64,000 bases of DNA from Cupriavidus pauculus (GTDB lineage Bacteria > Pseudomonadota > Gammaproteobacteria > Burkholderiales > Burkholderiaceae), in contig NZ_BPUO01000001.1 in assembly GCF_022179805.1 (NCBI RefSeq), forward strand, positions 496,001 through 560,000. Direction: 5' to 3'. Within the stretch, counting starts at the first letter, position 1. Every line of letters begins with the position of its first letter. A program made the translations under genes and the position numbers. This document shows positions 45,333-55,013 of this stretch, piece after piece. The notes under the pieces are model-generated. The model searched no databases, was not told the DNA's origin, and saw nothing but the letters and a program-made list of their open reading frames with translations.

Positions 45333-45644
45333 ATGAGCCAGTTCGACAACGTATCCGTCGTCAAGAAGGCCAACCTGTATTTCGATGGCAAGTGCGTGAG
45401 CCACACGGTGGTGTTTGCCGACGGCACGCGCAAGACGCTGGGCGTGATCTTCCCGGCTGCGCTGACGTTCAACACCGGCGCCCCGGAAATCATGGAAGTC
45501 AACGCAGGTAGCTGCCGCGTGCGCCTGGCTGGCTCGGAAGAGTGGAAGACCTACGGTGCGGGCCAGCAGTTCGACGTGCCGGGCAACAGCAGCTTCGATA
45601 TCGAAGTGACCGAAACGCTCGATTACGTTTGCCACTTCGGTTGA
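45333..45644 (+). CDS. ppnP: pyrimidine/purine nucleoside phosphorylase PpnP
   Basis: A 103-residue single-domain cupin of the PpnP (formerly DUF1255/YaiE) family, which phosphorolyses nucleosides to base and ribose 1-phosphate. Typical stretches are [26 protein letters not shown] near residue 18, [17 protein letters not shown] near 52 and a C-terminal [28 protein letters not shown] strong GAGGAGAGTGAG site precedes the ATG. It could add to purine salvage next to the catabolic genes elsewhere in the window, though it is not linked to them. Confidence 0.93.
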   Translation: MSQFDNVSVVKKANLYFDGKCVSHTVVFADGTRKTLGVIFPAALTFNTGAPEIMEVNAGSCRVRLAGSEEWKTYGAGQQFDVPGNSSFDIEVTETLDYVCHFG

Positions 45645-45666
45645 GCTTGCCGCAGTGATTGTTTTT

Positions 45667-45692
45667 CCCCTCTCCCGCATGCGGGAGAGGGG
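45667..45692. repeat. REP-like palindrome (copy d)
   Basis: A perfect 26-bp palindrome, CCCCTCTCCC-GCATGC-GGGAGAGGGG, between the 3' ends of the convergent ppnP and murB genes. It is the single-hairpin form of the family and may also help stop transcription. Confidence 0.9.
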
Positions 45693-45724
45693 AGCAAGAC
45701 TTGCAGGAGGGGAGAAAACCTCTC

Positions 45725-46735
45725 CTATAGAATCACCGGCTCCGGCTCGATCCTGACCCCGAAGCGTGATTCCACCGTATCCGCTATGCGGTCAGCCAGC
45801 TTCAGCAGCGCGGCGCCAGTGCCGCCGCCGTGGTGCACCAGCACCAGCGCCTGCTTGCCGTACACCCCCACCGCGCCGTCATCCATGCCCTTGAAGCCGC
45901 ACTGGTCGATCAGCCAGCCGGCGGCCAGTTTGTAGCGGCCATCGGGCTGCGGATAGCTGACCAGCGCCGGATTCTGCGCCAGTAGCGCGTCGCGTTGCGC
46001 GGCTTCGACCACCGGATTCTTGAAGAACGACCCCGCATTGCCGATCTGGGCCGGGTCGGGCAGCTTGCGCGAGCGGATGGCAATCACCGCCTCGCGGACC
46101 TGCGCGGCCGTGGGCGACGCCACACCGTCCAGCTCTCGCGCCAGCTCGCCATAGTTCAGCACCGGCTGCCAGGTCTTGGGCAAGCGCAGGGTCACGGCCG
46201 TGATGATGTAGCGATCGTGGCCTGCGTGCTTGAACAGGCTGTCGCGGTAGCCGAATGCGCAGGCGTCGAGATCCAGCGTGACGAATTCGCGCGCCTGGCG
46301 GTCGTAGGCACGCAGCCGCGCAAAGCGTTCGCGCAGTTCCACGCCGTATGCGCCGATGTTCTGGATCGGCGCGGCGCCCGCGGTACCCGGGATCAGCGCC
46401 AGGTTTTCCAGGCCGGGCATGCCCTCGGCCACGGTACGGCTGACCACGCCATGCCAGTTTTCACCGGCGCCGGCGGTGACGAGCCAGTTTTCATCGTCCT
46501 CGGCAATGTCATGGCCCGGAATCTCCATCAGCAGCACGCAGGCGTCGAGATCGCCCGTCAGCACGACGTTGCTGCCACCCCCGAGTACCACGACCGGCAA
46601 GTCCGCCGTGCGCGGGTCGGACAGGGCTGAAACCAGGTCCGATTCGCTGCGAATATGCATAGCCAGACGCGCGCGTGCATCGAACCCGAATGTATTGTGG
46701 GTGCGCAGGGGATAAAATTCGTGGAAATCTGCCAT
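45725..46735 (-). CDS. murB: UDP-N-acetylenolpyruvoylglucosamine reductase
   Basis: A 336-residue FAD enzyme that reduces enolpyruvyl-UDP-GlcNAc to UDP-MurNAc in peptidoglycan synthesis. FAD-binding motifs are [15 protein letters not shown] near residue 47 and [24 protein letters not shown] near 108-131. The catalytic serine lies in [12 protein letters not shown] near 231 and the C-terminal EPEPVIL carries the conserved glutamate. This is the long, type I MurB. The ATG at 46735 opens [16 protein letters not shown]; upstream extension is not family-like. It diverges from yajQ with a 104 bp gap. Confidence 0.95.
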   Translation of the reverse strand: MADFHEFYPLRTHNTFGFDARARLAMHIRSESDLVSALSDPRTADLPVVVLGGGSNVVLTGDLDACVLLMEIPGHDIAEDDENWLVTAGAGENWHGVVSRTVAEGMPGLENLALIPGTAGAAPIQNIGAYGVELRERFARLRAYDRQAREFVTLDLDACAFGYRDSLFKHAGHDRYIITAVTLRLPKTWQPVLNYGELARELDGVASPTAAQVREAVIAIRSRKLPDPAQIGNAGSFFKNPVVEAAQRDALLAQNPALVSYPQPDGRYKLAAGWLIDQCGFKGMDDGAVGVYGKQALVLVHHGGGTGAALLKLADRIADTVESRFGVRIEPEPVIL

Positions 46736-46839
46736 GAAGGACGGGGAAAGCACCCCGGACCGGGGCAGCCAAGGATTATACGTAACCGCAAGCACCGGCC
46801 GCCGCCAGCGGCGCGCCGCGCAAGACCAGGAGAATCGAT

Positions 46840-47325
46840 ATGCCGTCGTTTGACGTAGTGTGTGAAGCCAATATGGTGGAAGTGAAGAACGCCGTGGAGC
46901 AGGCCAACAAGGAAATCTCCACGCGCTTCGACTTCAAGGGGTCCGACTCGCGCGTCGAGCAGAAGGAAGGCGAACTGACCCTGTTTGCCGATGACAACTT
47001 CAAGCTCGACCAGGTCAAGGACGTACTGATCAACAAGATGGCCAAGCGCAACGTGGACACGCGCTTCCTGGACCATGGCAAGGTCGACAAGATCGGCGGC
47101 GACAAGGTCAAGCAGGTCATCACGATCAAGAAGGGCGTGACCGGCGACCTGTCCAAGAAGATCGTGCGTATGATCAAGGACAGCAAGATCAAGGTGCAGG
47201 CCAGCATCCAGGGCGATGCCGTGCGCGTTTCGGGCACCAAGCGCGACGACCTGCAGTCGGTGATCGCGCTGCTGCGCAAGGACGTCGACGAGGCGCCCCT
47301 GGACTTCAACAACTTCCGCGACTAA
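46840..47325 (+). CDS. yajQ: YajQ family nucleotide-binding protein
   Basis: A 161-residue protein of the YajQ/UPF0234 family. Members bind nucleotides, and in Xanthomonas cyclic di-GMP, to affect transcription. It starts [36 protein letters not shown] and ends [14 protein letters not shown], the complete two-domain ferredoxin-like architecture. GACCAGGAGAA precedes the ATG. Whether it responds to cyclic di-GMP here is unknown. Confidence 0.95.
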   Translation: MPSFDVVCEANMVEVKNAVEQANKEISTRFDFKGSDSRVEQKEGELTLFADDNFKLDQVKDVLINKMAKRNVDTRFLDHGKVDKIGGDKVKQVITIKKGVTGDLSKKIVRMIKDSKIKVQASIQGDAVRVSGTKRDDLQSVIALLRKDVDEAPLDFNNFRD

Positions 47326-47349
47326 GGGAAATCCGACTTTCCCAGGAAG

Positions 47350-47799
47350 TTACTGCGCCTGCCGCGGCTGCGGCAGGCCGCCAATCTTCGCGCCGGGCTT
47401 GATGCCCTTCTGCGCAAACCATCCCTTGTTCATCTCCAGCGCATAGCGCACGGCCGCGCGCGGGCAGTGGTTGTCCTCGGTCTGGGGCTTCATGTCCTCG
47501 ATGTTCACGATGCTGCCGTCGTCGGCCAGGAAGGCAATCGACAGCGGCAGGTCGGTATTGCGCATCCAGAAGCAGTGCCCGGCCTTTTCGTCGAACACGA
47601 ACAGCATGCCGGCGTTGGCGGGCATCGACTTGCGGAACATCAGGCCACGCTCGCGCGCCTCGGGCGACGCGGCCACCTCGGCCTGGATGGCATACATGCC
47701 GGCGGTCAACGGGACCACGGGCAGCGCCGATTGCGCCTGGGCCAGGGTCGTCAGCGCGGTGGCGCCCACTGCAATCAGATACTTGAACACGGGGTGCAT
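47350..47799 (-). CDS. exported DUF192 protein
   Basis: A 149-residue protein with a signal peptide (about residues 1-22, cleavage after AQA). DUF192 hallmarks follow: SPEARERGLMFRKSMPANAGMLFVFDEKAGHCFWMRNTDLPLSIAFLADDGSIVNIEDM near residues 44-103. The family is small and beta-rich, with unproven function, and is generally periplasmic in proteobacteria. Its stop lies 24 bp from the yajQ stop in convergent orientation. Confidence 0.88.
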   Translation of the reverse strand: MHPVFKYLIAVGATALTTLAQAQSALPVVPLTAGMYAIQAEVAASPEARERGLMFRKSMPANAGMLFVFDEKAGHCFWMRNTDLPLSIAFLADDGSIVNIEDMKPQTEDNHCPRAAVRYALEMNKGWFAQKGIKPGAKIGGLPQPRQAQ

Positions 47800-47887
47800 G
47801 GCGATTCTTGTCGTTGGAGGTCAACTGCAGGCGAGAGCATAGCGCAGCCATGGCGGCCATGCCGGCTGCGAGGACGCGCCGAACATG

Positions 47888-47919
47888 AAAAAAGGCAGGA
47901 CACCCGGGGGTGCCTGCCT
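47888..47919 (-). terminator. intrinsic terminator of the small secreted protein gene
   Basis: Stem AGGCAGG / CCTGCCT with an inner ACCC/GGGT pairing; on the minus strand it runs into TTTTTT. Confidence 0.85.
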
Positions 47920-47965
47920 CTCAAACACACGCGCGGACGTTGGGGTCCGCGCATGCACTGCCCTA

Positions 47966-48151
47966 TTAGGCAGCCGGTGCCGAAACAGCAGCCTTCTTGG
48001 TGTGCTTCTTCGAGTGTTTCTTGGAGCTGGTCTTCGCGGGCTTCGCGGCTTCCTTGGCGGCCGGTGCGGCGTCCATGGCGGGAGCCGAAGCCTGCGCGAA
48101 AGCGCCGGTAGCGAACAGGCCAACAACCAGGGCAGCGATCAGTTTTTTCAT
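47966..48151 (-). CDS. small secreted lysine/alanine-rich protein
   Basis: A 61-residue product with a clean signal peptide (MKKLIAALVVGLFATGAFA, cleaved before QAS). The mature 42 residues are almost entirely alanine, lysine, serine, proline and histidine, with the basic SSKKHSKKHTKKA patch. Such low-complexity cationic periplasmic peptides resemble acid-shock (Asr-like) proteins, but similarity by composition is weak evidence. GAGGTA precedes the ATG and a good terminator follows, which supports a real gene. Longer in-frame readings upstream are not needed. Confidence 0.7.
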   Translation of the reverse strand: MKKLIAALVVGLFATGAFAQASAPAMDAAPAAKEAAKPAKTSSKKHSKKHTKKAAVSAPAA

Positions 48152-48275
48152 TGCGAGTACCTCAGAAAGTATCCGGTATTTGAGAGATTCGACGCGTGTC
48201 AGACGTGTCACTCGCAAAAACGGCACGCCATCTTCTGGCGTTGACGTACCCCTTCGCAGTATTTGTAACCACGTT

Positions 48276-48887
48276 TTACTGCCGATTGCGCACATGTATT
48301 GCGCTTCGGACATCTGAAGTCTTCTGTGAAAGTCCGAGCATCCGGACATCCACCTCGCCCCATTGGCCCGGCAGCAGCCCCAGTTCCGGCAGCGATATCC
48401 CACCGATGGCCACCCGGATCAGGCGTAGCGTCGGATACCCGACGGCCGCTGTCATGCGTCGCACCTGACGGTTCTTGCCTTCGCGAATCTGCAACTCGAC
48501 CCATGTGGTGGGAATGGCTGCGCGATACCGGATCGGCGGGTCGCGGTGCCACAGCCAGGCGGGTTCCCCGACCAGCCGGACAGCGGCCGGCAGCGTCTTG
48601 AAATCGCCCAGATCGACGCCTGCACGCAACTGTCCCAGGGCCGCTTCGTCGGGCACGCCTTCCACTTGCGCCAGATAGGTCTTGGCGAGCTTGTGCTTCG
48701 GATCGGCGATGCGTGTCTGCAAGGCGCCGTCGTCGGTCAGCAGCAGCAGGCCCTCGCTGTCGGCGTCGAGTCGGCCGGCCGGGTACACGCCGGGCACGTC
48801 GACGCAATCGGCCAGCGTCGCCCGCGACGGGTGCGCGGAGAACTGGCTCATCATCTGGAAGGGCTTGTTGAGGGCGATCAGGGTCAT
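48276..48887 (-). CDS. rluE: 23S rRNA pseudouridine synthase RluE-like
   Basis: A 203-residue RsuA-family pseudouridine synthase without an S4 domain, the size and start (LIALNKPFQMMSQFS) typical of RluE, which modifies 23S rRNA U2457. The catalytic motif GRLDADSEGLLLLTDDG lies near residues 38-54, with KTYLAQVEG near 69, and IREGKNRQVRRMTAAVGYPTLRLIRV near 134. It diverges from icd by about 120 bp. Confidence 0.9.
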   Translation of the reverse strand: MTLIALNKPFQMMSQFSAHPSRATLADCVDVPGVYPAGRLDADSEGLLLLTDDGALQTRIADPKHKLAKTYLAQVEGVPDEAALGQLRAGVDLGDFKTLPAAVRLVGEPAWLWHRDPPIRYRAAIPTTWVELQIREGKNRQVRRMTAAVGYPTLRLIRVAIGGISLPELGLLPGQWGEVDVRMLGLSQKTSDVRSAIHVRNRQ

Positions 48888-49006
48888 GGCCGCGCATTAT
48901 CCACCAGTGTCGCGGCGCCCGTTACAATGCCTCGCACAACACAATCGCGCCGCCAGGCCCCCAGGCCTGGCCAAGGCATCACCCCCATCCGTAGTTGGAG
49001 ACGAAC

Positions 49007-50257
49007 ATGTATCAGCACATCAAGGTGCCGGCAGGCGAGAAGATCACGGTCAATGCCGATTTCTCGCTGAACGTGCCGGACCACCCCATCATTCCGTATA
49101 TCGAAGGCGACGGCACGGGTGTCGATATCACGCCGGTGATGCTGAAGGTGGTGGATGCCGCCGTGGCCAAGGCCTACGACGGCCGTCGCAAGATTGCCTG
49201 GATGGAAGTGTTCGCAGGCGAGAAGTCGACGCGCATCTACGGCCCGGACGTCTGGCTGCCCGAAGAGACGCTCGAGGTGGTCAAGGATTACGTGGTGTCG
49301 ATCAAGGGCCCGCTGACCACGCCCGTGGGCGGCGGCATCCGTTCGCTGAACGTGGCGCTGCGCCAGCAGCTCGATCTCTACGTGTGCCTGCGCCCGGTGC
49401 GCTATTTCAAGGGCGTGCCGTCCCCGGTGCGCGAGCCCGAGAAGACCAACATGGTGATCTTCCGCGAGAACTCGGAAGACATCTACGCCGGTATCGAGTG
49501 GGAAGCCGGCAGCGAAGGTGCCCGCAAGCTGATCGCGTTCCTGCAGGACGAGATGGGCGTGAAGAAGATCCGTTTCCCGGATACGTCGGCGGTCGGTGTG
49601 AAGCCGGTGTCGAAACAGGGCACGCAACGCCTGGTGCGCAAGGCGATCCAGTATGCGATCGACAACGACAAGCCGTCGGTGACGCTGGTGCACAAGGGCA
49701 ACATCATGAAGTTCACCGAGGGTGGCTTCCGTGACTGGGGCTACGAGCTGGCGCTGGAGGAATTCGGCGCGCAACTGGTCGACGGTGGCCCGTGGTGCAA
49801 GCTCAAGAACCCGAAGACCGGCCGCGACATCGTCGTCAAGGATGTCATTGCCGATGCGTTCCTGCAGCAGGTGCTGCTGCGGCCGGCCGAGTACTCGGTC
49901 ATCGCCACGTTGAACCTGAACGGCGACTACATCTCCGATGCGTTGGCTGCGCAGGTCGGCGGCATTGGCATTGCCCCTGGTGCGAACATGTCGGACTCGG
50001 TTGCCATGTTCGAAGCCACGCACGGCACCGCGCCCAAGTACGCCGGCAAGGACTACGTGAATCCGGGCTCGGAAATCCTGTCCGCCGAAATGATGCTGCG
50101 GCACATGGGCTGGACCGAGGCCGCCGACCTGATCATCGAATCGATGGAAAAGTCGATCCTGTCGAAGAAGGTCACCTATGACTTCGCCCGCCTGCTGGAA
50201 GGCGCCACGCAGGTGTCGTGCTCGGGCTTCGGCCAGGTGATGATCGACAACATGTGA
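49007..50257 (+). CDS. icd: NADP-dependent isocitrate dehydrogenase
   Basis: A 416-residue homodimeric TCA-cycle enzyme oxidising isocitrate to 2-oxoglutarate. The substrate serine loop is [15 protein letters not shown] near residues 150-164, preceded by [28 protein letters not shown]. Metal-binding aspartates follow near [10 protein letters not shown] (about 282), and [16 protein letters not shown] near 340 is the NADP site. The ATG at 49007 has TTGGAG upstream. A TACAAT (48923-48928) is a possible -10 box. The GC hairpin after the stop (50261-50280) lacks a U-tract. Confidence 0.97.
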   Translation: MYQHIKVPAGEKITVNADFSLNVPDHPIIPYIEGDGTGVDITPVMLKVVDAAVAKAYDGRRKIAWMEVFAGEKSTRIYGPDVWLPEETLEVVKDYVVSIKGPLTTPVGGGIRSLNVALRQQLDLYVCLRPVRYFKGVPSPVREPEKTNMVIFRENSEDIYAGIEWEAGSEGARKLIAFLQDEMGVKKIRFPDTSAVGVKPVSKQGTQRLVRKAIQYAIDNDKPSVTLVHKGNIMKFTEGGFRDWGYELALEEFGAQLVDGGPWCKLKNPKTGRDIVVKDVIADAFLQQVLLRPAEYSVIATLNLNGDYISDALAAQVGGIGIAPGANMSDSVAMFEATHGTAPKYAGKDYVNPGSEILSAEMMLRHMGWTEAADLIIESMEKSILSKKVTYDFARLLEGATQVSCSGFGQVMIDNM

Positions 50258-50284
50258 GGCAAGGCCCGGTCCGGGGCCTTGGGC

Positions 50285-51052
50285 TCAATCCCCTGAGCGT
50301 ACCTCGCGCCCGTCCATTGGCTGCACTGGGCGGGCGTTCATCGGATAGCGGGTGCGGAACGCCGCCAACTGCTGTCCCGACACCGTCAGCGGCCGTTTCA
50401 TGACGTACCACTGCACACCCTCCGTGCACGGCGGCGTCGTCAGGCTGCCCGAGAACGTGTAGCACTCCAGCGACTTCGGCAGCAATCCCCCGATATTGAC
50501 CTTTCCCGGCATCGGTACCGGCTGGCCGCCGTCGCGGGGCATGGTGCGGAACAGGGTGGCCAGCTGCGGGTTGGGTTTGCCCAGCCGGTACATCACCGCG
50601 ACGACGGCGGCCACGCGCCCCCGGTGGTCCTCGTGGACGAAATGCGCTGCCAGCGGATAGGCCTTGCCCGCGAACCGGGTCTCGCTTGGGGTATGGAAAT
50701 GGATCTGCGCCAGGCGATAGGTGCCGGTTGGCGTGGTCAGGGTGTGGTCGCCAAGCGGCCGTAGCTCGATGGTGTGCCCGGTATTCACGATCTTGGCGCG
50801 GGCAGGGCGGTAGTGGAAGGCCAGCGCCGGCAGGTTGCCCGGCGTGGCGCCCTGGACGTCGATCGGCGATTGCATCGCGCCCGTGGCGCAAGGAGTGAAT
50901 TCGGGCGAGAGCTCGCCCCAGTGCGACGGGTCCGTGGCCCCTTCATAGGACCATGGCGACTCGTCAGGTGCCGGCGTGGCGGCGTGAATGGGACCGGCCG
51001 ATGCAAGGGCCAGCATGCCAGCGATTGTTGCCACCGATAGGGGATGCTTCAT
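50285..51052 (-). CDS. periplasmic alpha-type carbonic anhydrase
   Basis: A 255-residue zinc enzyme that interconverts CO2 and bicarbonate in the periplasm. After a signal peptide (about 1-24, HAA) come WSYEGATDPSHWGEL, QSPIDVQ, the zinc histidines in QIHFHTPSE and AAHFVHE (near residues 122-145), and FSGSLTTPPCTEGVQW near 205, where the cysteine pairs with the earlier ECYT or PCAT cysteine. The ATG at 51052 starts the signal peptide; longer frames are not family-like. It ends 27 bp from icd in convergent orientation. Confidence 0.93.
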   Translation of the reverse strand: MKHPLSVATIAGMLALASAGPIHAATPAPDESPWSYEGATDPSHWGELSPEFTPCATGAMQSPIDVQGATPGNLPALAFHYRPARAKIVNTGHTIELRPLGDHTLTTPTGTYRLAQIHFHTPSETRFAGKAYPLAAHFVHEDHRGRVAAVVAVMYRLGKPNPQLATLFRTMPRDGGQPVPMPGKVNIGGLLPKSLECYTFSGSLTTPPCTEGVQWYVMKRPLTVSGQQLAAFRTRYPMNARPVQPMDGREVRSGD

Positions 51053-51252
51053 GGGAAGGTTCCGATGGGTCGACACGATTGCGCCGCAGGTAACGGCGAA
51101 GGCGTGCGCGAGTCTACGGAACACATATCGGGACAGAAATCGTGGTCCCACGAATTCGGGGGCGCCTGGACTGATTTCTTGACGTGGGCGACAACTCCGG
51201 CGCCCCGCGGTTGGCCCGCAATCGGAAGCCGGATCGGAAATCAAAAACAGAA

Positions 51253-51285
51253 ACGCCCGGCACATGGTTCACATGGGCCGGGCGT
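51253..51285 (-). terminator. terminator downstream of the cold-shock gene
   Basis: A perfect 9-bp stem ACGCCCGGC / GCCGGGCGT; on the minus strand it is followed by TTCTGTTTTTGA. It lies about 150 bp after the csp stop and 200 bp before the carbonic anhydrase start. I see nothing else distinct in the 381 bp gap (51053-51433). Confidence 0.7.
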
Positions 51286-51433
51286 CTTGCCGGATGCTTG
51301 GCGTACGCGCTAGGCGCGTGCCCCGGGCAGGCATTGCCAGCCGTGGCACAGGATCCCGTTCCGAAGGGGAGTCGATCCCCTTCACATCCGCATTGGCCGA
51401 CACGCTCTGTGGCGCGTTCGGCCGCGGCGCACT

Positions 51434-51643
51434 TTACTGGGCGGCGTCCTGAATGTTCGTGGCTTGCTTGCCCTTCGGGCCTTGCACGACCTCGAACGAA
51501 ACGCGCTGGCCTTCCTTCAGGGTCTTGAAGCCTGCCATCTGGATTGCCGAAAAGTGCGCAAACAGTTCTTCCTCGCCATCGTCCGGCTTGATAAAGCCGA
51601 AACCCTTGGCGTCATTGAACCATTTGACGATACCGCTTGCCAT
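51434..51643 (-). CDS. CspA-family cold-shock protein
   Basis: A 69-residue single cold-shock domain that binds single-stranded RNA/DNA. RNP1 is KGFGFI and RNP2 reads LFAHFS (VFVHFS in most homologues), after [15 protein letters not shown]. The C-terminus [16 protein letters not shown] is typical of beta-proteobacterial copies. GGGGGAG lies just before the ATG. It is expressed from an apparent distant promoter that gives a leader of about 260 nt and is a monocistronic gene divergent from clpS. Confidence 0.95.
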   Translation of the reverse strand: MASGIVKWFNDAKGFGFIKPDDGEEELFAHFSAIQMAGFKTLKEGQRVSFEVVQGPKGKQATNIQDAAQ

Positions 51644-51938
51644 AAACTCCCCCAACGAAAAAACAGATATCAAGCGGGGAAACCAATGGCCAGCTGAAAA
51701 CCACCTTGGGCGCGCCCGGGCATGCCGGTCCTGACGGATCGGATACCAAGGCATGGCACAAATGAAATTCGCGCGGCCAGCCGCCTGCGCCCGTTCGGAA
51801 AACGGGCCACAATAGGCCGGCCAACGCTGGTCGTGGGCCTCCCTGCTCACGGAAACATCTCGACTGGACCTTATGCTTGGCTCGCTGACCAGGCCGCGAT
51901 GTGCAAACGATTTTTCTGTCAAACCCACATGCTGTCAA
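51644..51938 (-). promoter_or_regulatory. csp promoter and long 5' leader
   Basis: On the minus strand TTGACA (51933-51938) is followed after 17 bp by AAAAAT (51910-51915), predicting a start near 51903 and a leader of about 260 nt. A second TTGACA (51917-51922) lies 16 bp further on. Long leaders of this kind act as cold-responsive RNA switches in other csp genes. The remaining part of the csp-clpS gap (51939-52214) holds the clpS promoter and no convincing gene. Confidence 0.55.
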
Positions 51939-52201
51939 GCTGGCAGATTCCCCACTCGGCGTGGGGTGTGGCAGGATTGAAACGGCTGCGGATGGTACCT
52001 TTATCACCGTGGTGCACCGGATTTTCGAAACGCCCCCCGATGAGGGCGGCGGCACCCCGGCGGGAGCCTTCGGGCGCGTACCATGCACCTTTAACGTGCG
52101 CGGAGCGCCCTTCGGTGCGGTAGCCAACGCTGGGAATTTTCCTGGGAGCGGGCCTTGAATACCTGGCCACTTCCCCAAATTGCAGACTTGTGAGTAAGGG
52201 T

Positions 52202-52207
52202 TAGAAT
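52202..52207 (+). promoter_or_regulatory. -10 box close to the clpS start
   Basis: TAGAAT (5 of 6), with TTGCAG 16 bp upstream (52180-52185). It predicts a transcript start at about 52213-52214, directly before the ATG at 52215. Confidence 0.45.
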
Positions 52208-52214
52208 AAAAGCC

Positions 52215-52541
52215 ATGGCTACACGGCTGGCGAACACCCCCCAACGCGAAGCAGGCACAGTCATCGAGCGGAAAGAGCAGCAGCTCAAGCCGCCGGCGAT
52301 GTACAAGGTGCTCCTGCTCAATGACGACTACACTCCGATGGAGTTTGTCGTGATGATCCTGCAGCAGTATTTCAGCAGGGACCGGGAAACGGCGACGCAG
52401 ATCATGCTCACCGTCCACCGGGAAGGTAAAGGCGTTTGTGGTATCTATACGCGGGATATTGCGGCGACCAAGGTCGAGCTTGTATCAACCCATGCGCGGC
52501 AGGCGGGCCACCCCCTGCAGTGCGTGATGGAGGAAGCATGA
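52215..52541 (+). CDS. clpS: ClpS adaptor of the ClpAP protease
   Basis: A 108-residue adaptor that delivers N-degron substrates to ClpA. The flexible N-terminus (about 1-27) is followed by the folded domain [24 protein letters not shown] with the NDDYTPM binding segment near residue 37, [20 protein letters not shown] near 68, and [10 protein letters not shown] at the end. No Shine-Dalgarno is visible within 12 bp of the ATG and the predicted transcript start abuts it, so it may be leaderless. The stop overlaps clpA by the ATGA arrangement. Confidence 0.96.
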   Translation: MATRLANTPQREAGTVIERKEQQLKPPAMYKVLLLNDDYTPMEFVVMILQQYFSRDRETATQIMLTVHREGKGVCGIYTRDIAATKVELVSTHARQAGHPLQCVMEEA

Positions 52542-54835
52542 TTGCGCAAGAATTGGAAGTAAGTCTGCACATGGCCTTTGTCGAGGCTCGCCAGGCACGC
52601 CACGAGTTCATAACCGTGGAACACCTGTTGCAAGCGCTACTGGACAACCCCACGGCAGCTGAAGTGCTGCGCGCCTGCGCGGCAAATATCGAGGACTTGC
52701 GCACGAGTCTGAAGAATTTCATCGCAGACAACACGCCCGTGGTGCCTGGTACCGACGAAGTGGACACGCAGCCCACCCTGGGCTTCCAGCGTGTGATCCA
52801 GCGCGCCATCATGCACGTGCAGTCGACGTCGAATGGCAAGAAGGAGGTCACCGGCGCGAACGTGCTGGTCGCCATCTTCGGCGAGAAGGATTCCCACGCG
52901 GTGTACTACCTGCAACAGCAGGGCGTGACGCGCCTGGACGTGGTCAATTTCATCAGCCACGGCATCCGCAAGGACCAGGCCGAGCCGGCCAAGCACGGCG
53001 AAGGCAACCCCGAGGGCGAGGGCGGTGACGGCAAGGAAAGCCCGCTCGAACAGTACACGCAGAACCTGAACGCGCTGGCCAAGGCCGGCAAGATCGATCC
53101 GCTGATCGGGCGCGACAGCGAAGTCGAGCGCGTGGTGCAGGTGCTGTGCCGTCGGCGCAAGAACAACCCGTTGCTGGTGGGCGAGGCGGGCGTGGGCAAG
53201 ACCGCGATTGCGGAAGGCCTGGCCTGGCGCATCACCAAGAACGAAGTGCCCGATATCCTGGAAAAGGCCACTGTGTACTCGCTCGACATGGGCGCGCTGC
53301 TGGCCGGTACCAAGTATCGCGGTGACTTCGAGCAACGCCTGAAGGGTGTGCTGAAGTCCCTCAAGGACAATCCGCACGCCATTCTGTTCATCGACGAAAT
53401 CCACACGCTGATCGGCGCGGGCGCCGCTTCGGGCGGCACGCTGGACGCCAGCAACCTGCTCAAGCCGGCACTGTCGTCGGGCCAGCTCAAGTGCGTGGGT
53501 GCCACCACGTTCACCGAATATCGGGGCATTTTCGAAAAGGATGCCGCGCTTTCGCGTCGTTTCCAGAAAATCGACGTGGTCGAGCCGACCGTGGACCAGA
53601 CCGTGCAGATCCTGCGCGGATTGAAGTCGCGCTTCGAGGAGCACCATGGCGTGAAGTACGCGGCGTCCGCGTTGACGGCGGCAGCCGAGCTGTCGGCCCG
53701 CTTCATCACGGACCGGCACCTGCCGGACAAGGCCATCGATGTGATCGATGAGGCTGGTGCGGCACAACGTATCCTGCCGAAGTCGAAGCAGAAGAAGACG
53801 ATCGGCAAGGGCGAGATCGAGGACATCGTCTCGCGCATTGCCCGCATCCCGCCGCAGAGCGTGAACCAGGACGACCGCAGCAAGCTGCAGACCCTGGAGC
53901 GCGACCTGAAGTCCGTGGTGTTCGGCCAGGACCCGGCCATCGACGCGCTGGCATCGGCCATCAAGATGTCGCGTGCCGGCCTGGGCAAGACCGACAAGCC
54001 GATCGGCTCGTTCCTGTTCTCGGGTCCCACGGGTGTGGGCAAGACCGAAGTGGCCAAGCAGCTCGCCTTCATCATGGGCATCGAGTTGCTGCGCTTCGAC
54101 ATGTCCGAATACATGGAGCGCCATGCGGTGAGCCGCCTGATCGGCGCGCCGCCGGGATACGTCGGGTTTGACCAGGGCGGCCTGCTGACCGAGGCCGTGA
54201 CCAAGAAGCCGCACTGCGTGCTGCTGCTCGATGAGATCGAAAAGGCGCATCCGGATATCTTCAATATCCTGCTGCAGGTGATGGACCACGGTTCGCTGAC
54301 CGATAACAACGGTCGCCGTGCCGACTTCCGCAACGTGATCATCATCATGACCACCAATGCGGGCGCCGAGACGATGAACCGTAACACCATCGGCTTTACC
54401 ACGGCGCGCGAGCAGGGCGACGAGATGGCCGACATCAAGCGGATGTTCACGCCGGAGTTCCGTAACCGGCTGGACGCCACCATCAGCTTCCGTGCGCTGG
54501 ACGAGGAAATCATCCTGCGCGTGGTGGACAAGTTCCTGATGCAGCTGGAAGAGCAGTTGCACGAGAAGAAGGTGGAAGCCAGCTTCTCGGAAAAGCTGCG
54601 CAAGTACCTGGCGCACAAGGGCTTCGATCCGCTGATGGGCGCACGCCCGATGCAGCGCCTGATCCAGGACATGATCCGCAAGGCGCTGGCCGACGAGCTG
54701 CTGTTCGGCAAGCTCGTGACGGGCGGCAAGGTGGCGGTGGACCTGGACGACGAGAACCAGATCAAGCTGACGTTCTCGGAAGCCGATCCGGAGCCGCCAG
54801 AGGCGCCGGAGAGCGAACAGCGCGCCGAAGTCTGA
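52538..54835 (+). CDS. clpA: ClpA, ATPase subunit of ClpAP
   Basis: A 765-residue AAA+ unfoldase. The N-domain (about 1-140) binds ClpS. The first AAA module has [10 protein letters not shown] near residue 218, the second has [16 protein letters not shown] near 495 with [15 protein letters not shown] as Walker B. The ClpP-binding loop region contains VTKKPHC and a following IGF-like segment ([13 protein letters not shown] near 617). The start overlaps clpS by 4 bp. A strong terminator follows about 28 bp after the stop. Confidence 0.97.
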   Translation: MIAQELEVSLHMAFVEARQARHEFITVEHLLQALLDNPTAAEVLRACAANIEDLRTSLKNFIADNTPVVPGTDEVDTQPTLGFQRVIQRAIMHVQSTSNGKKEVTGANVLVAIFGEKDSHAVYYLQQQGVTRLDVVNFISHGIRKDQAEPAKHGEGNPEGEGGDGKESPLEQYTQNLNALAKAGKIDPLIGRDSEVERVVQVLCRRRKNNPLLVGEAGVGKTAIAEGLAWRITKNEVPDILEKATVYSLDMGALLAGTKYRGDFEQRLKGVLKSLKDNPHAILFIDEIHTLIGAGAASGGTLDASNLLKPALSSGQLKCVGATTFTEYRGIFEKDAALSRRFQKIDVVEPTVDQTVQILRGLKSRFEEHHGVKYAASALTAAAELSARFITDRHLPDKAIDVIDEAGAAQRILPKSKQKKTIGKGEIEDIVSRIARIPPQSVNQDDRSKLQTLERDLKSVVFGQDPAIDALASAIKMSRAGLGKTDKPIGSFLFSGPTGVGKTEVAKQLAFIMGIELLRFDMSEYMERHAVSRLIGAPPGYVGFDQGGLLTEAVTKKPHCVLLLDEIEKAHPDIFNILLQVMDHGSLTDNNGRRADFRNVIIIMTTNAGAETMNRNTIGFTTAREQGDEMADIKRMFTPEFRNRLDATISFRALDEEIILRVVDKFLMQLEEQLHEKKVEASFSEKLRKYLAHKGFDPLMGARPMQRLIQDMIRKALADELLFGKLVTGGKVAVDLDDENQIKLTFSEADPEPPEAPESEQRAEV

Positions 54836-54862
54836 GCGTCGTTCGCGCTTCGCGACAAGAAT

Positions 54863-54889
54863 GGCCGGGCCTGTCCCGGCCGTTTTTTT
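54863..54889 (+). terminator. intrinsic terminator of clpSA
   Basis: Stem GGCCGGG / CCCGGCC with loop CCTGT, then GTTTTTTT. Confidence 0.93.
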
Positions 54890-55013
54890 GGGCAATTGGG
54901 CCGCGATTGTTCCACTTATGGGCGATCAGCGGAGGTCAACCCCTGCAAGTTGGGCGATCATCGGGCAAAATACGCACCGGCGGCATGCCGCCTTTTCCTG
55001 ATTCCGCGGCCGC

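Noticed and set aside
50261-50280. Intrinsic terminator after icd
   Set aside because: The stem AAGGCCC/GGGCCTT is present but no U-tract follows, so it is mentioned only as a hairpin.
51340-51400. GC-rich hairpins that might be a tRNA or small RNA
   Set aside because: No tRNA consensus loops and no promoter; left as plain intergenic sequence.
51901-52158. Possible 85-residue gene between csp and clpS
   Set aside because: Third codon positions are not GC-rich as in neighbours, there is no ribosome site, and the region carries the csp promoter.
52637-54915. Two long minus-strand frames opposite clpA
   Set aside because: Both are antisense to clpA and have shadow-like composition.
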